From: Bacteroidales bacterium
GTDB taxonomy: Bacteria > Bacteroidota > Bacteroidia > Bacteroidales > Prolixibacteraceae
Length of the DNA stretch: 64,000 nucleotides
Assembly (NCBI GenBank): GCA_012719495.1
Contig: JAAYAG010000011.1
Coordinates: 102,098-166,097, forward strand
Direction of reading: 5' to 3'
Notes under the pieces: generated by a model
The model's database searches: none
Seen by the model: only the letters and a program-made list of their open reading frames with translations
Told to the model about the DNA's origin: nothing
Position numbers and translations under genes: made by a program
Shown: positions 54,313 through 63,919 of the stretch, one piece after another
Position numbering within the stretch: position 1 is the first letter of the stretch
Layout: every line of letters starts with the position of its first letter

Positions 54313-56094
54313 ATGAAAAGAAAGCCAATATTCTTAGCAGCATTCATACTCCTGTCTATTTCAATTTCGTTTGCACAAACAAAGAAGGATAGCTGGGTAC
54401 CCACCCCACCCTTGGGCTGGAACAGTTGGGATATTTTCGGCACAACAGTGACCGAAGACCAGATCAAAGATCAAGCCGATGCCATGGCCAAACACCTATT
54501 ACCCAGTGGATATAAATACCTAACGGTGGATATTCAATGGTACGAGCCAGAATCGCAAACCCATGCTTACAATCCAAAGGCAACTTTGACCATGGACGAA
54601 TACGGCCGCCTTACTCCTGGGTTGAAAAAATTCCCATCGGCCGCAAATGGCAAAGGTTTTAAGCCTCTGGCCGATTATGTACACTCAAAAGGTTTGAAAT
54701 TCGGTATTCACATCATGCGGGGAATCCCCAAACAAGCTGTTGAAAAAAACCTTCCGGTGTTTGGTACAAACGTAAAGGCTCAGGATATTGCCATAAAAAG
54801 TTCTACCTGCGCGTGGAACCCTGATATGTACGGAGTTGATGCCACAAAGCCTGAAGGTCAGGCCTATTACAACTCTATTGTGCAGATGTATGCCGATTGG
54901 GGTGTCGACTTCATCAAATGCGACGACATTTCTCGACCTTATGATAAAATTCAACAAGCTGAAATTGAAGCCTTACGCAAGGCCATCGATAAAACAGGCC
55001 GGCCAATAGTTTTGAGCCTATCCCCTGGAGCTACACCCGTTGATAAAGGAGCACATGTTAAGGATTATGCCAATATGTGGCGCATCACCGACGATTTCTG
55101 GGATCAGTGGGGCTTGCTCTATGCAATGTTTGAACGTCTCGACGTTTGGACTCCGTTCCGTGGTCCCGGCCATTTCCCCGATGCCGATATGTTGCCATTG
55201 GGAATTATCGACTTCAACCGGCCAACAAAATTCACCAAAGATGAGCAATACACGCTTATGAGCCTTTGGGCCATTGGACGGTCGCCCCTTATTTTTGGTG
55301 GCGATATGACCAAGCTCGATGACCTGACCAAAGAGCTGCTCACCAATCCCGAAATGTTGAAGGTGAATCAGGAAAGTACCAACAACCGACAGCTTTACAA
55401 CGATAAAAACCTGATTGTGTGGACAGCCGATGTACCCAACAGTAACGATAAGTATGTGGCTCTGTTTAATGCTCAAAGCAAGGGAGACAACATCGATTTT
55501 TCGAATGCCAACTATGCAAGCCCGGTACTTGCAGGTGCTGGAGCTTCACAAGAAATTTCGGTTTCGGTGAAAGAAGGCAAAAAATTGGTACTGTTTGTAA
55601 AAGAAGGCACCAATGGAAATTCATGGGACCATGTGGCTTGGGTTGAACCAACTCTGCACGGCCCTAAAGGTGATTTGAAACTGACAGATCTGAAATGGAT
55701 TAGCGCCACAGCTGGTTGGGGCGAAGCTCGCGTAAATCGTGCTTGCGATAATGGTCCATTAATGGTGAATGGGCAACAGGTAAGCGGCATTGGTACTCAT
55801 GGCGAATCGGTTATCATTTACGATCTGCCTGAGGGTTACGACACCTTCACTACAAAAGGCGTGGTTACGCAAGATCGCGGTTCGGTGGTGTTTGGCGTTC
55901 TTGTCGATAAAGGAACTATTGAACTGCCCGAAAAAGCAATTGTATCGGTCAATTTCAAAGACCTCGGAATTACAGGTAAAGCCAAGGTGCGCGATTTGTG
56001 GAGCCACAAAGACTTGGGCACTTTCGACAAAAGTTTCAGCCGGGAATTTCCGCTTCATGCTTCAGGATTGTTTCAAATTTCACCTATAAAATAA
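54313..56094 (+). CDS. GH27 glycosidase with inserted NPCBM domain
   Basis: A 593-residue exported enzyme (signal 1-21). The barrel (about 30-320) starts PPLGWNSWDIFGTTVTEDQ and has nucleophile Asp204 (DFIKCDDIS) and acid/base Asp261 (WRITDDFWDQW), as in GH27/GH36. The usual DDCW motif after the second strand is DIQWYEP here. A NPCBM-type carbohydrate-binding domain (about 453-545, WISATAGWGEARVNRA, IGTHGESVIIYDLP) interrupts the C-terminal beta-domain, which resumes at about 550 (AKVRDLWSHKDLGTF). Known activities in the family are alpha-galactosidase and beta-L-arabinopyranosidase; on a xylan PUL either would remove a side group. DUF3237 follows 5 bases after its stop. Confidence 0.9.
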   Translation: MKRKPIFLAAFILLSISISFAQTKKDSWVPTPPLGWNSWDIFGTTVTEDQIKDQADAMAKHLLPSGYKYLTVDIQWYEPESQTHAYNPKATLTMDEYGRLTPGLKKFPSAANGKGFKPLADYVHSKGLKFGIHIMRGIPKQAVEKNLPVFGTNVKAQDIAIKSSTCAWNPDMYGVDATKPEGQAYYNSIVQMYADWGVDFIKCDDISRPYDKIQQAEIEALRKAIDKTGRPIVLSLSPGATPVDKGAHVKDYANMWRITDDFWDQWGLLYAMFERLDVWTPFRGPGHFPDADMLPLGIIDFNRPTKFTKDEQYTLMSLWAIGRSPLIFGGDMTKLDDLTKELLTNPEMLKVNQESTNNRQLYNDKNLIVWTADVPNSNDKYVALFNAQSKGDNIDFSNANYASPVLAGAGASQEISVSVKEGKKLVLFVKEGTNGNSWDHVAWVEPTLHGPKGDLKLTDLKWISATAGWGEARVNRACDNGPLMVNGQQVSGIGTHGESVIIYDLPEGYDTFTTKGVVTQDRGSVVFGVLVDKGTIELPEKAIVSVNFKDLGITGKAKVRDLWSHKDLGTFDKSFSREFPLHASGLFQISPIK

Positions 56095-56099
56095 TTTAT

Positions 56100-56654
56100 A
56101 TGAAATTACGTACATTATTGTTAGGAATACTCTTTTGCATCACCATCATTGGGTATAATGCTAAAAACGTGAATGCCCAAAATGCAGATTCTATTTCAAA
56201 TGAAAATCTTTACAAGGATTTTAAGACGGAGTTCATGTTTAATGCAAAAGTTAAGATTGGCAACATGATCAACGTGGGCGAAAGCAAACGTGGTACCCGC
56301 CGGGTAATTCCTATCACAGGCGGTTCGTTTAACGGTCCAAAAATAAATGGTGCAGTGCTGCCTGGCGGCGAAGACTGGCAATTGGTTCGCCCCGATGGTG
56401 ATACTGAGCTTTATGCCCGCTATCTTTTGAAAACCGACGATGGCCATGTTATCCAGATTATCAATCAGGTGCTGATGCATATGGGAACCCCGGGCGAAGG
56501 TTTTTATTGTAAATCGGTTCTCGATCTGGAAGCCCCAAAAAACAGCCCTTACGATTATCTCAACCACTCTATTTTTATTGGTACGCTCGAAATGCCCCGA
56601 TTAAAGCCGGGCGAGGAATCCTATGTGATCATCGGGGTATATAAGCTGTTGTAG
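56100..56654 (+). CDS. Exported DUF3237 protein
   Basis: A 184-residue protein with a signal peptide (1-26, ending NVNAQN) and a DUF3237 beta-barrel domain (about 42-184): FMFNAKVKIGN, RRVIPITGGSFNGPKINGAVLPGG, DWQLVRPDGDTELYARYLLKT, GVYKLL at the end. DUF3237 has no agreed function; the domain is usually cytoplasmic and stand-alone, so a secreted copy between GH27 and a GH43-like enzyme is notable. ATG 56100 is chosen because an open frame extending to 55998 overlaps GH27 and lacks a signal peptide. It starts 5 bases after GH27 and is probably co-transcribed. A role as a small hydrolase, isomerase or binding protein is possible but not shown. Confidence 0.85.
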   Translation: MKLRTLLLGILFCITIIGYNAKNVNAQNADSISNENLYKDFKTEFMFNAKVKIGNMINVGESKRGTRRVIPITGGSFNGPKINGAVLPGGEDWQLVRPDGDTELYARYLLKTDDGHVIQIINQVLMHMGTPGEGFYCKSVLDLEAPKNSPYDYLNHSIFIGTLEMPRLKPGEESYVIIGVYKLL

Positions 56655-56688
56655 TTGAAAAACATAAAATTATATAAAAAGATTATTT

Positions 56689-58800
56689 ATGAAAAAAGTT
56701 CAATTTGCTTTAAAAGGAGGGTGTTTAATGTTATTATTAATCACATCTGCATCCCTGTTTTCAGTTGCAGGAACGCGAAGTGCTGGTAGTCAAAACACAA
56801 ATGCTCCATCGGCTACAAAATATGTTCATCAAAGTGCAGGTAACCCATACCTTCCCTTGTGGGAGCATTTGCCCGATGGTGAACCCCGGGTATTTGAAGA
56901 TCCCGACAACCCCGGTAAATACCGTGCTTATATCATCGGTTCACACGATGTTCGATTTGGCAGTTATTGTGGTCCCGATATCAGAATGTGGTCAGCACCC
57001 GTTGAAAACCTGAGCGAATGGCGCGACGAAGGCCCAATTTTCACCTACAATATTGAAGGACAGTGGGACGTAATGTATGCTCCCGACCTAGTTGAAGTGA
57101 AACGAAAAAATGGCACCAAAGAGTACTATCTCTTCCCCCACAGCCGTGGCCGCAACCGCGAAGCAATGGTTTGCAAGGGAACTCGTCCAGATGGACCATT
57201 TACGCCAATTAACCTTAACGAAGATGGTACACGCACCGTACCCGGAAGCATTTTGGGTTTCGACCCCGCTGTATACATTGAATATGTGACTGATCCTAAA
57301 GACCCCGATTTCGAAATCGGTTTCAGGGCTTATGGATTCTGGGGATTTCAACGTTCCAATGCTGCACAACTGGATCAAAACACCTTGTATTCAGTTCGTC
57401 CGGGCACCGAAATCGTCAACTTCATGATTCCTGCCAGTGCTCGTTACGGAGTGATCAAGGATCCTCAGGGCACCGTATATCCAAACGTATATGCTGATCA
57501 GGATCTGGGAACTTTCAATTTCTTCGAAGCATCGTCAATACGTAAAGTTGGCAATAAATACATCACTGTTTTCAGTGGCTACTCTGGCCCGGAATACGGT
57601 GTCAGCAGTTCAAACTCTACGCTCCGTTATGCAGTTGCAGACTCACCACTCGGCCCATGGAAAAGCGGCGGTGTATTGGTCGATTCTCGTGCCCCGGTGT
57701 TAAATCAGGATGGTTCAAAAATAGAAACAACCAATTCAGGTCATAATACACACGGTAGCATTCAGGAAATCAACGGACAATGGTACGTGTTTTATCACAG
57801 GCCACCCCGTGGTTTCGGTTTTGCCCGTCAAGCCATGGTAGCTCCCGTCACCATTCAATGGGATGAAAAACCTGTAGCACAAGGCGGTACTGCCGTCATC
57901 ATAGGATACGATCCGTACGCAAAAGATCAAATTTGGACTGCAAAAGACAATCAGGGAACTGAATACAAAGGTGCCGAAGTAACTTCCGAAGGGTTTCACA
58001 TTTACGGTCTCGATCCATATCAATACTATTCAGCCGGATATACTTGCTACCTTTCAGATACCAGACTTCAGCAAGATTCATGGGATATTTGGGACAACCA
58101 CATGCCCATTACCAATATGCAGAACGGCAGCATTGCCGGGTTCAAGTATTTCGGTTTTGCCGGACTTGACAAAGACACTAAAGGCTTGAAAGCTTTTGAA
58201 GGAGCCAAAAAGGGAAACAAAACAGCATTCAACCTTTTCATTACTCCAAAAACAACCAAAAGCTTTAAGGTAAATGTATGGTTGGATGGTCCTTGGGATA
58301 ATGCTACATGGAAAGGTAAGAAAATTGGTGAAATTGTTGTTCCAGCCAATTCAAAACAGGAAACTACAAAATTCACCATCGACGTGGCAAAATTTGTTGA
58401 AGGTTTAGATAAGAAACACGCAATTTTTTTGGTAGCTGAAGGAGCTGATCAGGAAAATTTATTCGATTTTATCGGGCTGGGTTTTAGCTCTGCGAAAAAG
58501 TCAATCGAACGTCCTGTTGCACCAACAGTAAGTATTTCGGTAAACGGGAAAGCAATTGAAGTACCTGCAACTCCCGTACGTTCTACCAATGCAAACGGCA
58601 TTGTTGGATACGACCAGTATGAAGCGAAGGTCACACTTCCTTCTGGGTCAGCCCAAATACCGGTAGTCACCGCATCGGCAAGTGATAAAACAGTCAAAGT
58701 ATCCGTTGAACAGGCTCAGTCAACCACCGGATCAGCAGTCGTGAAATGCGATTACAACGGCATAGTGAAAACTTACAAAGTGGTGTTTGCAGTTGAATAG
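56689..58800 (+). CDS. GH43-like enzyme with C-terminal CBM6-like and Ig-like domains
   Basis: A 703-residue exported protein (signal about 1-28). Propeller about 45-410: EPRVFEDPDNPGKYRAYIIG (blade 1), GFDPAVYIEY with Asp192, and FFEASSIRKVGNKYITVF with Glu280, which fit the GH43 pKa modulator and acid. Blade 1 has Glu65 (DGEPRVF) where the catalytic base Asp is usually found. A beta-sandwich like CBM6 follows (about 440-600, IAGFKYFGFAGLDKD, FKVNVWLDGP), then an Ig-like domain (about 612-703, YEAKVTLPSGSAQIP). Probably an arabinofuranosidase or other glycosidase of the xylan pathway; activity uncertain. It lies 34 bases after DUF3237 and ends at the terminator 58844-58884. Confidence 0.8.
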   Translation: MKKVQFALKGGCLMLLLITSASLFSVAGTRSAGSQNTNAPSATKYVHQSAGNPYLPLWEHLPDGEPRVFEDPDNPGKYRAYIIGSHDVRFGSYCGPDIRMWSAPVENLSEWRDEGPIFTYNIEGQWDVMYAPDLVEVKRKNGTKEYYLFPHSRGRNREAMVCKGTRPDGPFTPINLNEDGTRTVPGSILGFDPAVYIEYVTDPKDPDFEIGFRAYGFWGFQRSNAAQLDQNTLYSVRPGTEIVNFMIPASARYGVIKDPQGTVYPNVYADQDLGTFNFFEASSIRKVGNKYITVFSGYSGPEYGVSSSNSTLRYAVADSPLGPWKSGGVLVDSRAPVLNQDGSKIETTNSGHNTHGSIQEINGQWYVFYHRPPRGFGFARQAMVAPVTIQWDEKPVAQGGTAVIIGYDPYAKDQIWTAKDNQGTEYKGAEVTSEGFHIYGLDPYQYYSAGYTCYLSDTRLQQDSWDIWDNHMPITNMQNGSIAGFKYFGFAGLDKDTKGLKAFEGAKKGNKTAFNLFITPKTTKSFKVNVWLDGPWDNATWKGKKIGEIVVPANSKQETTKFTIDVAKFVEGLDKKHAIFLVAEGADQENLFDFIGLGFSSAKKSIERPVAPTVSISVNGKAIEVPATPVRSTNANGIVGYDQYEAKVTLPSGSAQIPVVTASASDKTVKVSVEQAQSTTGSAVVKCDYNGIVKTYKVVFAVE

Positions 58801-58843
58801 TTGTTGAAATTATGATTTCAAATAAAAATTAAAGGTATTTCTA

Positions 58844-58884
58844 AAACCTACATTGGCTGTTCATTAGTCGATGTAGGTTTTTTT
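58844..58884 (+). terminator. Rho-independent terminator after the GH43-like gene
   Basis: AAACCTACAT (58844-58853) pairs perfectly with ATGTAGGTTT (58871-58880), and the T run continues to 58884. It ends the GH27-DUF3237-GH43-like unit. Confidence 0.82.
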
Positions 58885-58950
58885 CAACATTCATCTTGCA
58901 AACTAAATGTTCTTTCCTTTGAATTGCGACTGTTTAACGTTGAATTCGCT

Positions 58951-58981
58951 TTTGAAACATTTACAAAAAAAGTTACCTTTC
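58951..58981 (+). promoter_or_regulatory. Promoter of the GH51 unit
   Basis: TTTG (58951-58954), exactly 19 bases and TACCTTTC (58974-58981; one mismatch to TAnnTTTG). The leader to the GH51 ATG would be about 15 bases. Confidence 0.5.
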
Positions 58982-59002
58982 CAAACCCAACTATAATATA
59001 AT

Positions 59003-61261
59003 ATGATGATGAAAGAAAGAAAAAAGAAAATATCTGCTTTGCTGGCTCTAGCTTTGCTCTGTGGCTATCCTTATATTTCGGCGAAAGCACAACAAACCGC
59101 CACAACCCCGTATCGCGTGGACTTAAATGTCGACAAGCTGGGAATCGATATCAGTCCAACGCTGAACGGTATCTTTTTCGAAGACATCAACTTTGGTAAC
59201 GACGGCGGAATTAGCGCGCAGCTTATTCAGAACAATTCGTTCCAGATGTACAATGTTCCGGGTTCACAAGAAGTTGGACCAGCCGATAAAAAGTTTCCCG
59301 AGTTCTCGAAGTCTCCAACCGACATTTACAGTTGGACAGTCGTTTCCGCAGGTGGCGCAAGCGGCTCGGTTACTTTGATCGATAGCAAACCGCTGGTTAC
59401 CTACAAAAAGCTTTACAATTTCGATGAGAACGATCAGTACGACGATGCCATGAAATACAAGCAATATTGCGCACAGGTGACCATCGACAAAGCTGGTGAA
59501 GGTTTCGGTTTGGCAGCCAACGGGTTTGGCATCAACCCCAATGGGCAGGAACGCCAGGGTTTTTACTATGCCAACAATACGCAGATACCTTCTATTGCAG
59601 TAAATGCCGGAGTGAAATACGATCTGGATCTGTACCTTCAAGGAAAAGAATATAAAGGAACTGTCAAAGTTTATCTCGAAGATGCTTCAGGGAAAAGCAA
59701 TTCGAATGTGTTGATTTTTAAAGGGTTGAGCGATTCGTGGAAAAAATTCACCGGAAAACTCTCAGCACAGCGCAGTGTCGATAGCCGTTTGGTTATAGCA
59801 GGTACTGCAAATGGAACATTTTACCTCGATTTTGTGACCCTGGTTCCGGAAGCATCGCAGTTGTGGCGCGCCGGTAAAGCGGGCGATTTCAGGAAAGACA
59901 TGCTGGAAGCGCTTGAAAAACTGAACCCTAAATTTATGCGTTTCCCGGGCGGTTGTGCTTCGGAAGGCTCCAACTATTGGGGACAGTATTTCTGGAAAAA
60001 TACGATTGGTCCGGTTGAAGAACGCATCGGCATCCGCAATCACTGGGGTTACTGGACTTCGCAGCACATAGGCTTCTACGAATATTTTGTAATGGCCGAA
60101 ACGCTTGGTGCCAAACCGCTTCCAGTTTTGAACAATGGTGTGACCTGCCAGTTTGCCGGTCGTTCGTACATTGCACCACTTGGCACCGACGAAGAAAAGA
60201 AACGCTTTTACGACATCTACGTGAAAGACGCACTCGACCTGATTGAGTTTTGCAACGGCGATGTTTCTACCGAGTGGGGCGCAAAACGTGCCGCCATGGG
60301 GCATCCAAAACCGTTTAACCTCGAATACATCGCCATCGGAAACGAAAACAGCGGCGACGCATTCTGGGAACGTTTCGATATCATTTATAAGACTGTAACA
60401 GAGAAATACCCGAGGATAAATGTGATAACTACGTCAGGAGCCGGAGGTTCAGGCAGGGAATTCGATGCCAACTATTCGATTATTGACCAAAAGTACCCGG
60501 TAAGTATTGTCGATGAACATTACTATAATTCGGATGAATGGTTCTTCAACAACACCCATCGCTACGACAACGATAAAGTTCGCGGCAACCAGGGAAATAC
60601 CTACAACCGTGAAAAACCTACACGCGTTTTTGTGGGTGAGTTTGCCAACAACCGTACCAACAACGCCTACGTTTCAACCTTGGCTGAAGCTGCATATTCA
60701 ACAGGTCTGGAACGCAATTCTGACATGGTGGTGATGGCTGCCTACGCGCCCTTGTTCTGCAAGAAAGGCTTTTCGAAATGGAGTTCGAACCTGATTTGGT
60801 TCGACAACCGCGGCCTGTGGCGGACAACCAACTACTATTACATGAGTATGTTTGCCAGCAACATCGGGAACAAAGCCATCGGGATCAGCCCGTTCTATAA
60901 GACGGCAGATCAGTCGGAAGATGCCAAAGTATATACGTCGCCAACCATCGATACTAAAACCGGAACAATTTACCTGAAAGCGGTAAACGCCGAAGCTGTG
61001 GCCAAGGAAACAACAATCGCGTTGAATGGTGCTGGAAACGGCAAATACAAAGCCACCATTGAATACCTTACTTCGGAAGATACTTCGGTTAAAAACCAGG
61101 GCACTCAAAATTTCTATTCTTCGGCACCCGATGTGAAAGACTTCAACTACGACGAAGCCATCACGCCGCAAATAAAAGATTTGGGAACAGTATCTGGATC
61201 ATTGAAGGTTACTCTTCCGATTAATTCGGTGTGCGTGGTCAAACTGGTGCCAGCAAAATAA
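59003..61261 (+). CDS. GH51 alpha-L-arabinofuranosidase
   Basis: A 752-residue exported enzyme (three tandem ATGs; signal peptide about 1-29, ending SAKAQ). It removes arabinofuranose from xylan or arabinan. The family start ISPTLNGIFFEDINFGNDGGI is followed by an inserted beta-sandwich (about 95-285, CBM4-like), then the barrel with FMRFPGGCASEG, acid/base Glu448 (IAIGNENSG) and nucleophile Glu546 (FVGEFANN). The C-terminal beta-domain ends TLPINSVCVVKL. All expected residues are present. It begins a unit that continues into two GH43 genes with gaps of 29 and 48 bases. Confidence 0.95.
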   Translation: MMMKERKKKISALLALALLCGYPYISAKAQQTATTPYRVDLNVDKLGIDISPTLNGIFFEDINFGNDGGISAQLIQNNSFQMYNVPGSQEVGPADKKFPEFSKSPTDIYSWTVVSAGGASGSVTLIDSKPLVTYKKLYNFDENDQYDDAMKYKQYCAQVTIDKAGEGFGLAANGFGINPNGQERQGFYYANNTQIPSIAVNAGVKYDLDLYLQGKEYKGTVKVYLEDASGKSNSNVLIFKGLSDSWKKFTGKLSAQRSVDSRLVIAGTANGTFYLDFVTLVPEASQLWRAGKAGDFRKDMLEALEKLNPKFMRFPGGCASEGSNYWGQYFWKNTIGPVEERIGIRNHWGYWTSQHIGFYEYFVMAETLGAKPLPVLNNGVTCQFAGRSYIAPLGTDEEKKRFYDIYVKDALDLIEFCNGDVSTEWGAKRAAMGHPKPFNLEYIAIGNENSGDAFWERFDIIYKTVTEKYPRINVITTSGAGGSGREFDANYSIIDQKYPVSIVDEHYYNSDEWFFNNTHRYDNDKVRGNQGNTYNREKPTRVFVGEFANNRTNNAYVSTLAEAAYSTGLERNSDMVVMAAYAPLFCKKGFSKWSSNLIWFDNRGLWRTTNYYYMSMFASNIGNKAIGISPFYKTADQSEDAKVYTSPTIDTKTGTIYLKAVNAEAVAKETTIALNGAGNGKYKATIEYLTSEDTSVKNQGTQNFYSSAPDVKDFNYDEAITPQIKDLGTVSGSLKVTLPINSVCVVKLVPAK

Positions 61262-61290
61262 TGCTCAACCAATTAAAACAGCTATAACCT

Positions 61291-62265
61291 ATGAATTTAA
61301 ATAGTACTTTTTCAACAAGATTTGCCCTTGTGTTCTTATTTTCGGTTGTGTCATTGGTTAGTACCAAAGCGCAAAACCCAATCATTACCAACGTTTTTAC
61401 AGCCGATCCGGCTCCGTTGGTTTACAACAATACGGTTTATCTCTATGCTGGCCATGACACAGCTACCGTAGATGCAAAAACCTACCAAATGCCCGATTGG
61501 CTAGTATATTCCACAACCGACATGGTGAATTGGAAAAGCCACGGGCCATGCCTAACTACCAAGGATTTTAAATGGGCTGCTTATGCTGCCAATGCAGCAC
61601 AGTGTATTGAGCGCAATGGTAAATTCTACTGGTATATCTCCATAATCCATAAAGCCAATGAAAATAGCAAAGGCGGAGTTGCCATTGGGGTTGCAGTGGC
61701 CGACAGTCCAACCGGGCCTTTTAAAGATGCACTGGGTAAAGCACTTATTACAAACGATATGACTACCGATATGACACATTCTTGGGATGATCTTGACCCA
61801 GCGGTGATGATCGATGACGATGGGCAAGCTTACCTTTTCTGGGGCAACGGGAGTTGTAAATGGGTAAAGTTGAAGGAGAATATGATTGAATTTGATGGCC
61901 CGATACACACTTTCAAACCACAGAATTTTACCGAAGCACCATGGGTTTACAAACGCAAAGGGATTTATTATCTGGTATATGCTGCCAACTTTCCCGAAAC
62001 CATTGAATATTGCACAGCCGATAAAATTGAAGGCCCGTGGATTTATCGCGGTCTGATACAGGACAAAGTCCCAAATAGCACAACCACGCATCCGGGAATA
62101 ATTGACTACAAAGGGAAAAGCTACTTCTTCTATCACAACGGGGTATTGCCTACAGGCGGAAACTATCGTCGTTCAATTTGTGTCGATTATTTGAACTACA
62201 ACGAAGATGGCACCATTCAGAAAGTAATTCAAACTACAGAAGGAGTAAAACCTATTATGGAATAA
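61291..62265 (+). CDS. GH43-family arabinofuranosidase/xylosidase
   Basis: A 324-residue exported single-domain propeller (signal 1-27, ending STKAQ). The GH43 acids are Asp39 (TADPAPLVYN), Asp169 (DDLDPAVMIDDDG) and Glu215 (FTEAPWVYKRKGIYY), all in standard contexts. MPDWLVYSTTDMVNWKSHG and THSWDDLDPA are typical of GH43 members acting on xylan side chains or xylo-oligosaccharides. There is no extra binding domain. It follows GH51 by 29 bases. The exact split between arabinofuranosidase and xylosidase activity cannot be told from sequence. Confidence 0.92.
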   Translation: MNLNSTFSTRFALVFLFSVVSLVSTKAQNPIITNVFTADPAPLVYNNTVYLYAGHDTATVDAKTYQMPDWLVYSTTDMVNWKSHGPCLTTKDFKWAAYAANAAQCIERNGKFYWYISIIHKANENSKGGVAIGVAVADSPTGPFKDALGKALITNDMTTDMTHSWDDLDPAVMIDDDGQAYLFWGNGSCKWVKLKENMIEFDGPIHTFKPQNFTEAPWVYKRKGIYYLVYAANFPETIEYCTADKIEGPWIYRGLIQDKVPNSTTTHPGIIDYKGKSYFFYHNGVLPTGGNYRRSICVDYLNYNEDGTIQKVIQTTEGVKPIME

Positions 62266-62313
62266 AATAAAAACCAGAAAGTTGAATAATTTGTAATTAA
62301 ACAAAAGATAAAT

Positions 62314-63879
62314 ATGAAGAAACTAGCTATCGTTATTGCCTTGCTTTTCGTCTCGGCATCGTTTTCAAACATATTGGCTCAAGCCCCAAAAGCCCAAAAC
62401 CCGATCATTTTTGCCGATGTGCCCGACCTATCGATGATACGTGTGGGCGACACCTACTACATGTCAAGCACCACAATGCACATGTGCCCCGGTGTTCCCA
62501 TTATGAAATCGAAAGATTTGGCGAACTGGGAAATGCTTAACTATGCTTACGATAGGCTTGGCGAGGATGATGCGTTGAGCCTAGTAAACGGTAAAAGCAA
62601 CTACGGAAAAGGCACTTGGGCCAGCAGCCTCCGTTACCACAATGGCACATACTACATTGCAACATACGCTCAAACCACCAATAAAACCTATATCTTCAGA
62701 ACAAACGACATTGAAAAAGGCGATTGGAAAATGAATTCGTTTACTCCGGGTTTCCACGACTGTACACTTGTTTTTGACAACAACAGCGCTTTCTTGATTA
62801 CCGGTGGGGGTAAATTACAGATCATTGAACTGAACAGCGATTTAACGGGCGTTAAAGAAGGTGGGATCAATCAAGTGCTTATCGAAAATGCAAGTGCACC
62901 TACAGAACCCAACATGCTTAAAGCCGAAGGATCACAGCTTTACAAGCACAATGGTAAATATTACCTTTTCAACATTTCATGGCCTCGTGGAGGAATGCGT
63001 ACCGTATTGGTTCACCGTGCCGACAACCTGATGGGACCTTGGGAAGGCCGCATTGCGTTACAGGATCAAGGGGTAGCGCAGGGCAGTATTATCGACACAC
63101 CCGATGGCAAATGGTTTGCCTATTTATTCCAGGATCATGGTTCAGTTGGCCGCATCCCTTACCTTGTACCCATGAAGTGGGAAGATGGGTGGCCTGTTAT
63201 CGGCGTTAATGGCAAAGTGCCCGAAACTCTCGACCTTCCTGCCAGCAAAGGTTTAATTCCGGGAATTGTAAATAACGACGAATTTACTCGCAAAAAAGGG
63301 GAACCCGCATTGCCATTAGTGTGGCAGTGGAACCACAACCCAGATAACAGCTTATGGTCCGTTACCGAACGCAAAGGTTTTCTTAGGCTGAAAACTGGTC
63401 GTATCGACTCGCTTTTCCTTAAATCTCGTAACACGTTGACACAGCGCACCTTTGGACCAGTTTGTTCAGGGTTCACCCTACTCGATGCCTCGAATATGAA
63501 GGAAGGCGATTTTGCAGGGTTAACTGCCTTCCAACGCAAATTTGGCCAAGTAGGTGTTAAAGTTGTTGATGGTAAGAAATTCCTCTTCATGGTGAGCAAC
63601 AAAACCGATGTGCCTACTGAATTGGAAAGTTTGCCGCTTTCACAAGACAAGGTTTACCTGAAAATTGAATGCGATTTCAGAAACAGGATCGACGTAGCAA
63701 AATTCTTCTACAGTCTGGACGGAAAAGCATGGAAACAGATTGGAGGAGAACTAAAGATGGAATATACCCTGATGGAACACTTCATGGGCTACCGTTTTGG
63801 GTTGTTCAACTATGCCACGAAAAATATTGGTGGCTATGCCGATTTCGATTATTTCCGCATCAGCGATAAAATAAACTAA
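62314..63879 (+). CDS. GH43 subfamily 12-type enzyme with C-terminal beta-sandwich
   Basis: A 521-residue exported enzyme (signal 1-22, ending ILAQ). Propeller about 30-320 with base Asp38 (ADVPDLSMIRVGDTYYM), Asp149 (FHDCTLVFDNN) and acid Glu205 (KAEGSQLYKHNGKYYLF); MSSTTMHMCPGVPIMKSKDL is the hallmark of this subfamily. The C-terminal XynB-type beta-sandwich (about 330-521) contains LVWQWNHNPDN, GFLRLKTGR, RTFGPVCSGFTLLD and FGLFNYAT. Subfamily members are arabinofuranosidases acting on arabinoxylan. It is the last complete gene of the window, 48 bases after the previous GH43, and the PUL may go on to the right. Confidence 0.94.
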   Translation: MKKLAIVIALLFVSASFSNILAQAPKAQNPIIFADVPDLSMIRVGDTYYMSSTTMHMCPGVPIMKSKDLANWEMLNYAYDRLGEDDALSLVNGKSNYGKGTWASSLRYHNGTYYIATYAQTTNKTYIFRTNDIEKGDWKMNSFTPGFHDCTLVFDNNSAFLITGGGKLQIIELNSDLTGVKEGGINQVLIENASAPTEPNMLKAEGSQLYKHNGKYYLFNISWPRGGMRTVLVHRADNLMGPWEGRIALQDQGVAQGSIIDTPDGKWFAYLFQDHGSVGRIPYLVPMKWEDGWPVIGVNGKVPETLDLPASKGLIPGIVNNDEFTRKKGEPALPLVWQWNHNPDNSLWSVTERKGFLRLKTGRIDSLFLKSRNTLTQRTFGPVCSGFTLLDASNMKEGDFAGLTAFQRKFGQVGVKVVDGKKFLFMVSNKTDVPTELESLPLSQDKVYLKIECDFRNRIDVAKFFYSLDGKAWKQIGGELKMEYTLMEHFMGYRFGLFNYATKNIGGYADFDYFRISDKIN

Positions 63880-63919
63880 TAACCTGAGTTCGATTTTATT
63901 TTTAAAGTTCAGATTGGCA

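Noticed and set aside
59762..60304. Long open frame on the minus strand inside GH51 (about 180 codons)
   Set aside because: It mirrors a well-supported GH51 gene, has no family resemblance and no signal or start context. Similar antisense frames lie under most GC-richer enzyme genes.
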